64,000 nucleotides of DNA from CATQHQ01 sp965243805 (GTDB lineage Bacteria > Gemmatimonadota > Gemmatimonadetes > Longimicrobiales > Gaopeijiaceae): positions 620,001 through 684,000 of the forward strand of contig OZ251577.1 in the NCBI GenBank assembly GCA_965243805.1. The letters are read 5' to 3'. The translations under genes were made by a program, and so were the position numbers. The notes beneath the pieces are model-generated. The model saw only the letters and a list, made by a program, of their open reading frames with translations. It had not been told where the DNA came from and made no database searches. Below, piece after piece: positions 60,470 through 64,000 of the stretch (the first letter of the stretch is position 1; every line of letters starts with the position of its first letter).

Positions 60470-62970
60470 GGGGGTCCGTTGGGCTCGGGTTGTGTCTCGT
60501 CGTCCGCCGTCGCGTCGGCGGAGGCCTGCTTCATGCGAAAGGCGTCGCTGGCGGCCACCCCCAGGACGAACGACGACATGCGATAGCCGTTCTCGGCGGC
60601 TTGGTCCACGATCGCCCGCACCGCCGGCTGGTCTCGGTAGTCGACCCGTCGTCCCAGCGCATACGCCATGAGGTTCTCGGCGAAGTGTCGCGCAAGAGGA
60701 AGGGGCCGCTTGAGCAGCACGCGGGAGAGGTCGGCGGGGCTTTCGATCTCGGTGCCGTCGTAGTAGGTGCCCCGGGTGTCCAGATGAGCGCCCGACTCCC
60801 GGATGCGCCACTTGCCCGTCACGTCGAAGTTGTCAAGGGCAAGTCCGATGGGGTCGATGAGGTTGTGGCAGGACGCGCAGGCGGGGTTCGTTCGGTGGGC
60901 TTCCAGCCGTTCCCGGGTGGTGAGGCGCCGGCCGTCGCGGGCGTCTTCCGTTTCTTCCAGGTCGGGGATCCCCGGGGGAGGCGGCGGGGGCGGCGTGCCC
61001 AGCAGAGCCTCCATCACCCACTTGCCGCGCAACACGGGCGAGGTGCGGTTCCCCAGCGAGGTCTGCACGAGCACGCTGCCGTGGCCCAGCACGCCCCGCC
61101 GACGGTCGTCCGGGTACTCGACGCGGCGGAAGTCGTCGCCGTGGACGCCGGGGATTCCGTAGTGGCGCGCCAGTCGCTGGTCTACAAAGGTGTAGTCTGC
61201 GCCGTAGAGGTCGAGCAGGCTGCGGTCTTCCTGCACCAAGTGGTGGAAGAAGAGCTCGGTCTCGCGTCGCATCGACTCGGCGAGCTGTCGGCTGTAGTTC
61301 GGGAAGCGGAAGGCGTCGGGGTCGACTCGCTTCAGGTCCTGAAGACGCAGCCAGAGCGCGGCGAAGCGGGTGGCCAGCGCCTCCGACCGGGGGTCCGCCA
61401 GCATCCGGCGAGCGTGACGCTCCAGCCGCTCCGGGTCGGCCAGCTCCCCGGCCTCGGCGGCAGTCAGCAGGGCGCGGTCCGGGTTCGTTCCCCAAAGGAA
61501 GAACGAGAGGCGGGCGGCCAAGTCGTCCCCCGAAAGCAGGTAGAGTTGGCCAGGGCCGACGCCTTCGGGCTCGCGCTCCATCCGGAAGATGAAGTGCGGG
61601 CTGGCCAGCATCGCCTCGATGGCGGTCCGGACGCCGGCCTCGAAGCCTCCCTCGTCGGCCCCGAGCTGGTAGAACGCCAGCAGTGCGTCCTCCTCGTCCG
61701 CTGCCAGATTCCGTCCGTACGCCTTACTGGCCAACCGCGACACGATCTTCCGGGCGCAGGGCCGGGCTTCGGGCTGGGAGGCTGGCCGACACGAGAAGAC
61801 GCGACGGCGGGCCTCGAAGTCGGACACGCCGGTGACGTTGTACGGCCCTTCGAGGGTCAGGCTCGCCAAGTGGGGCGGCGAGGTGGTCCCGTAGCTGGTC
61901 TCGGTGCCGGTCAGCGACCAGTCGTTGGGGCGGATCAGGTCCTCGTAGGGACCGTCCATCTGCCGCACGAACGCCGCAACCACGCGCCGCTCCCCGGCCC
62001 GAGCGAAGACGGGATCGGTGCGCACCGGAAAGCTCTTCCGTCCCTGGAAGTCAATGGCGCCGCCGTAGCGCACCAGCGCCGCCCGCTCGCCGTCAATGGA
62101 GACGTCCACATCGTGGAAGCGCTCGCCCCAACCCGACATGAAGCTCATGGAGAAGACGTACTCGCCGTCGGCCGGGAAGGAGTGGAGGACGCTGATCCCG
62201 CCCCGGGTCCCGTACGGAGCACCCTCGACCCGCTCCCATTCGTGCTGGGAGACGGAGGGCGGGTTCGTGTAGGTGACCGACGAAGGCGCCGCGTCGGCAT
62301 GGCCCACGGCTCGCCGAGCCACCTCGGAGGCGGCAGTCAGGTAGGCGTCCATGAGCGTGGGCGAGAGGCCCTGGGCGTCGGCCACGTTGTCGAAGCCCGC
62401 GCTGATCTCGTCTTCGGGCAGCCATGCGGCCGGGTCCACTGTCAGGCCGAAGGCGTCGCGCACCACCCTGGCGTACTCGGCCCGGTTCAGCCGTTGGAAG
62501 GGGCGGGAGCCGGGACGGGGGCGAGCGGCGGCCGCTTCGTCGATCGATTCTTCAAGGAAGTGGGCCAGCGCCGTCAGTGTGTCCCCTGCGGGGCGACGGG
62601 CCCCCGGCGGCGGCATCATCCCGGCCCGGAGCTTGCGGATCATCCGCTCCGCCGTCTCGGCAGCGGCAGGGGCGCGGGCGGTCTCGAAGCCTTCCAGCGA
62701 GAGGTTGCCCACGAGCCGGCGGTCGTTGTGGCAGCGAACGCAGTACCGTGCCAGCACATCGTCGAGCGCGACGGTCGACAACGAAGCCGGCGCTGGGGGC
62801 CGGCGATCGTGAACCGCGACGCGACTGGACGGCCCGGAGAGATGCCCGCTCACGGGGCGCTGTACGGGCTGTGCGGCAAGCGACGCCCCCAGGTTGTCGT
62901 GCCATCCGGCGACGGCGAGCACGCTGGTGACGACCGCGGTCGCGACTCCTATCGTCGTCATCCTTGCCAT
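60466..62970 (-). CDS. DUF1587/1592/1588/1585 c-type cytochrome-like protein, paralog 2
   Basis: An 834-residue paralog of the protein at 18651. It has a signal-like leader (MARMTTIGVATAVVTSVLAV), first heme motif CVRCHND (Cys77, Cys80, His81), DUF1587 (QRLNRAEYARVVRDAF, about 165-185), the carbohydrate-binding-like and DUF1595/1592 regions, DUF1588 (RRGVLGHGSVLVQTSLGNRT) with a second motif CASCHN (Cys698, Cys701, His702), and C-terminal DUF1585 (AENLMAYALGRRVDYRD). It starts the third set, and its stop overlaps the cadherin autotransporter start as ATGA, which implies coordinated export. Only one DUF1552 gene follows here, whereas paralog 1 sits between two. Confidence 0.92.
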   Translation of the reverse strand: MARMTTIGVATAVVTSVLAVAGWHDNLGASLAAQPVQRPVSGHLSGPSSRVAVHDRRPPAPASLSTVALDDVLARYCVRCHNDRRLVGNLSLEGFETARAPAAAETAERMIRKLRAGMMPPPGARRPAGDTLTALAHFLEESIDEAAAARPRPGSRPFQRLNRAEYARVVRDAFGLTVDPAAWLPEDEISAGFDNVADAQGLSPTLMDAYLTAASEVARRAVGHADAAPSSVTYTNPPSVSQHEWERVEGAPYGTRGGISVLHSFPADGEYVFSMSFMSGWGERFHDVDVSIDGERAALVRYGGAIDFQGRKSFPVRTDPVFARAGERRVVAAFVRQMDGPYEDLIRPNDWSLTGTETSYGTTSPPHLASLTLEGPYNVTGVSDFEARRRVFSCRPASQPEARPCARKIVSRLASKAYGRNLAADEEDALLAFYQLGADEGGFEAGVRTAIEAMLASPHFIFRMEREPEGVGPGQLYLLSGDDLAARLSFFLWGTNPDRALLTAAEAGELADPERLERHARRMLADPRSEALATRFAALWLRLQDLKRVDPDAFRFPNYSRQLAESMRRETELFFHHLVQEDRSLLDLYGADYTFVDQRLARHYGIPGVHGDDFRRVEYPDDRRRGVLGHGSVLVQTSLGNRTSPVLRGKWVMEALLGTPPPPPPPGIPDLEETEDARDGRRLTTRERLEAHRTNPACASCHNLIDPIGLALDNFDVTGKWRIRESGAHLDTRGTYYDGTEIESPADLSRVLLKRPLPLARHFAENLMAYALGRRVDYRDQPAVRAIVDQAAENGYRMSSFVLGVAASDAFRMKQASADATADDETQPEPNGPP

Positions 62971-63070
62971 CCGGCTCCCGAGGGGTTTGATCCGTCGCTT
63001 GCAAAGATGCCGGAGAATCCGACAAGACGCAAACGGGCGACGGGCTCAGTGCGCCCCGCCACGGCCTGCC

Positions 63071-63109
63071 TGGCCAGCGGCTGCTTGGCCAGCGGCTACC
63101 TGGCCAGCG
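63071..63109. repeat. 15-bp tandem repeat spanning the TPR gene stop
   Basis: TGGCCAGCGGCTGCT, TGGCCAGCGGCTACC and TGGCCAGCGTCAG follow one another at 63071, 63086 and 63101. The TPR protein's stop lies within the second unit (63096-63098), so repeat slippage could have changed that protein's C-terminus. Confidence 0.7.
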
Positions 63110-64000
63110 TCAGTACCCTCGCCAGCACCTGTCCCTCCACGTCCTCAAAGAGTGCCGCGTGGTCTTGCACGAGGCGGAGGGCGGCACTGCGCGGACTGAC
63201 CGACGGGTCTGCCAGCTCGCCTGCGAAGGCGCTCACGGCGCGAGCGACGGGGGAGGATCGACCCCCGGCGATGTCGGCCAGTGCTTCCAGGGCGCTGGAC
63301 TGGCCCGTGGCCCGCAGTGCGAGCGCCGTCAGCAGGTCGGCGCGGTCGGGCTCGCGGTTCGCGGCGCCCGTCGCTGTCGCCATCGCTGACGCCACGGCCT
63401 CGAAGGCTTGCCGGGCGGAGCGCGCTTCTCCGGCCGCTTCTGCGGCCACTCCCAGCACGTAGCGGACGACCCGCTCGTCCGGGTCGTAGGGTCGGCCCTG
63501 CCCCAGGGATTCGGGCCACAGCAGGGCGGCCTCCAGGTGCCGACGGGCCGCTTGGTGGTTCGATGCTTCCAGGGCGCTCACCGCCGAGGCGACGTGGGCC
63601 AGTGCGTACAGTCGGTGGCTCTCCCGCGCGTTCTCCGACGGGAGGACCTGCACTTGGTCCATGATCTCGGCCGCTTCTCGGGGCCTGTCCATGGCGAGAA
63701 GGGCGCGCGCGTGGAGCAGCGTCAGGTTGAAGTCGGACGGAAACGCCTGCCGCGCTTGGGACGACGACGCCAGCGCGGCCTCCCAGTCCTTCGACTCGAG
63801 AGCGTGGCGGATCTGGACGATCCGGAGTAGACGACTGGAAGGGTCCAGCTCCACAGCCCGCGCGAAGTCGGCCTGCGGGTCGTGGCCCGCGACGGTTTGG
63901 AGGAGGCGTCCGCGGGCGACGTACGCCGGGCCGTAGTCAGGCGAGTCCGCAAGGGACTGCATCGTCTGGGCGGCCTCTTCGTCACGGTCCAGCGCCCACA
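63096..64000 (-). CDS. TPR-repeat protein, C-terminal part
   Basis: The frame is open from the right window edge (WALDRDEEAAQTMQSL...) to a stop at 63096, giving 301 residues of the C-terminal part. Helical pairs such as DYGPAYVARGRLLQTVAGHD, FNLTLLHARALLAMDRPREA and NHQAARRHLEAALLWPESLG are tetratricopeptide-like units, suited to protein-protein scaffolding. The start lies outside the window, so the N-terminal domains are unknown; ATG 63962 is internal and not a credible start. Its stop lies about 125 bases upstream of the cytochrome gene, on the same strand. Confidence 0.8.
   Translation of the reverse strand, partial: WALDRDEEAAQTMQSLADSPDYGPAYVARGRLLQTVAGHDPQADFARAVELDPSSRLLRIVQIRHALESKDWEAALASSSQARQAFPSDFNLTLLHARALLAMDRPREAAEIMDQVQVLPSENARESHRLYALAHVASAVSALEASNHQAARRHLEAALLWPESLGQGRPYDPDERVVRYVLGVAAEAAGEARSARQAFEAVASAMATATGAANREPDRADLLTALALRATGQSSALEALADIAGGRSSPVARAVSAFAGELADPSVSPRSAALRLVQDHAALFEDVEGQVLARVLTLAR

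Noticed and set aside
60490..63462. 990-residue plus-strand ORF
   Set aside because: Antisense to the DUF1592 cytochrome gene and part of the TPR gene; composition is low-complexity and no family was recognised.

Overview
This is a high-GC window from a Gram-negative bacterium. The evidence is a TonB-dependent receptor with a carboxypeptidase-regulatory-like N-terminus, two very large autotransporter-type proteins, Tat-exported and lipoprotein-type proteins, and secreted prolyl oligopeptidases. Three gene sets for DUF1592/DUF1587-type c-type cytochrome proteins, DUF1552 proteins and exported ankyrin proteins suggest Gemmatimonadota, Acidobacteriota, Myxococcota or a relative; I lean to a Gemmatimonadota-like organism, but nothing here settles it. 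No rRNA, tRNA or CRISPR array was seen. Almost all of the sequence is coding, and many starts overlap or nearly touch the previous stop.

Layout. 1-3739: a minus-strand run of aldo/keto reductase, threonine dehydratase, ThiI and a truncated small gene, behind a plausible promoter. 3821-10681: plus-strand DUF6884 protein, secreted S9 peptidase, AlbA_2/Schlafen-type regulator and TonB receptor. 10714-15303: a small island of genes that look aimed at modified DNA (an HhH-GPD-like glycosylase overlapping a GmrSD-type nuclease, then a decayed HARE-HTH/Mrr gene with a 330-bp tandem duplication and an IS5-type transposase scar). 15336-24530: a five-gene run DUF1552, ankyrin, DUF1592 cytochrome, DUF1552, ankyrin. 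24839-26090: a DUF3696 AAA ATPase whose downstream partner looks destroyed. 26198-31712: an exported molybdenum hydroxylase (Tat-tagged 2Fe-2S, molybdopterin and FAD subunits) with a membrane cytochrome b. 31828-37707: a roughly 1,960-residue repeat autotransporter, divergent from a cytoplasmic form II CO-dehydrogenase-like operon (37877-41579).

41597-43517: a class II Fic protein with a palindrome over its likely promoter, then two tiny ORFs. 43555-48919: two tandem cytochrome P450 genes separated by eroded fragments of the adjacent S9 peptidase, evidence of an old tandem duplication of a P450/S9 divergent pair. 48940-51830: an MFS exporter, a zincin-type protein and a lipoprotein. 51927-62970: a third DUF1592/DUF1552/ankyrin set, this time with a cadherin-repeat autotransporter inserted between the cytochrome and DUF1552 genes. 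63096-64000: the 3' part of a TPR protein running off the window.

The most striking theme is the thrice-repeated exported set (cytochrome, Tat-tagged DUF1552, ankyrin with a Cys-x-Ser-Cys C-terminus), which by gene order looks like a cell-envelope system of unknown function. The second is the modified-DNA restriction island. All protein calls come from reading translated sequence and from memory of families; no database search was possible.
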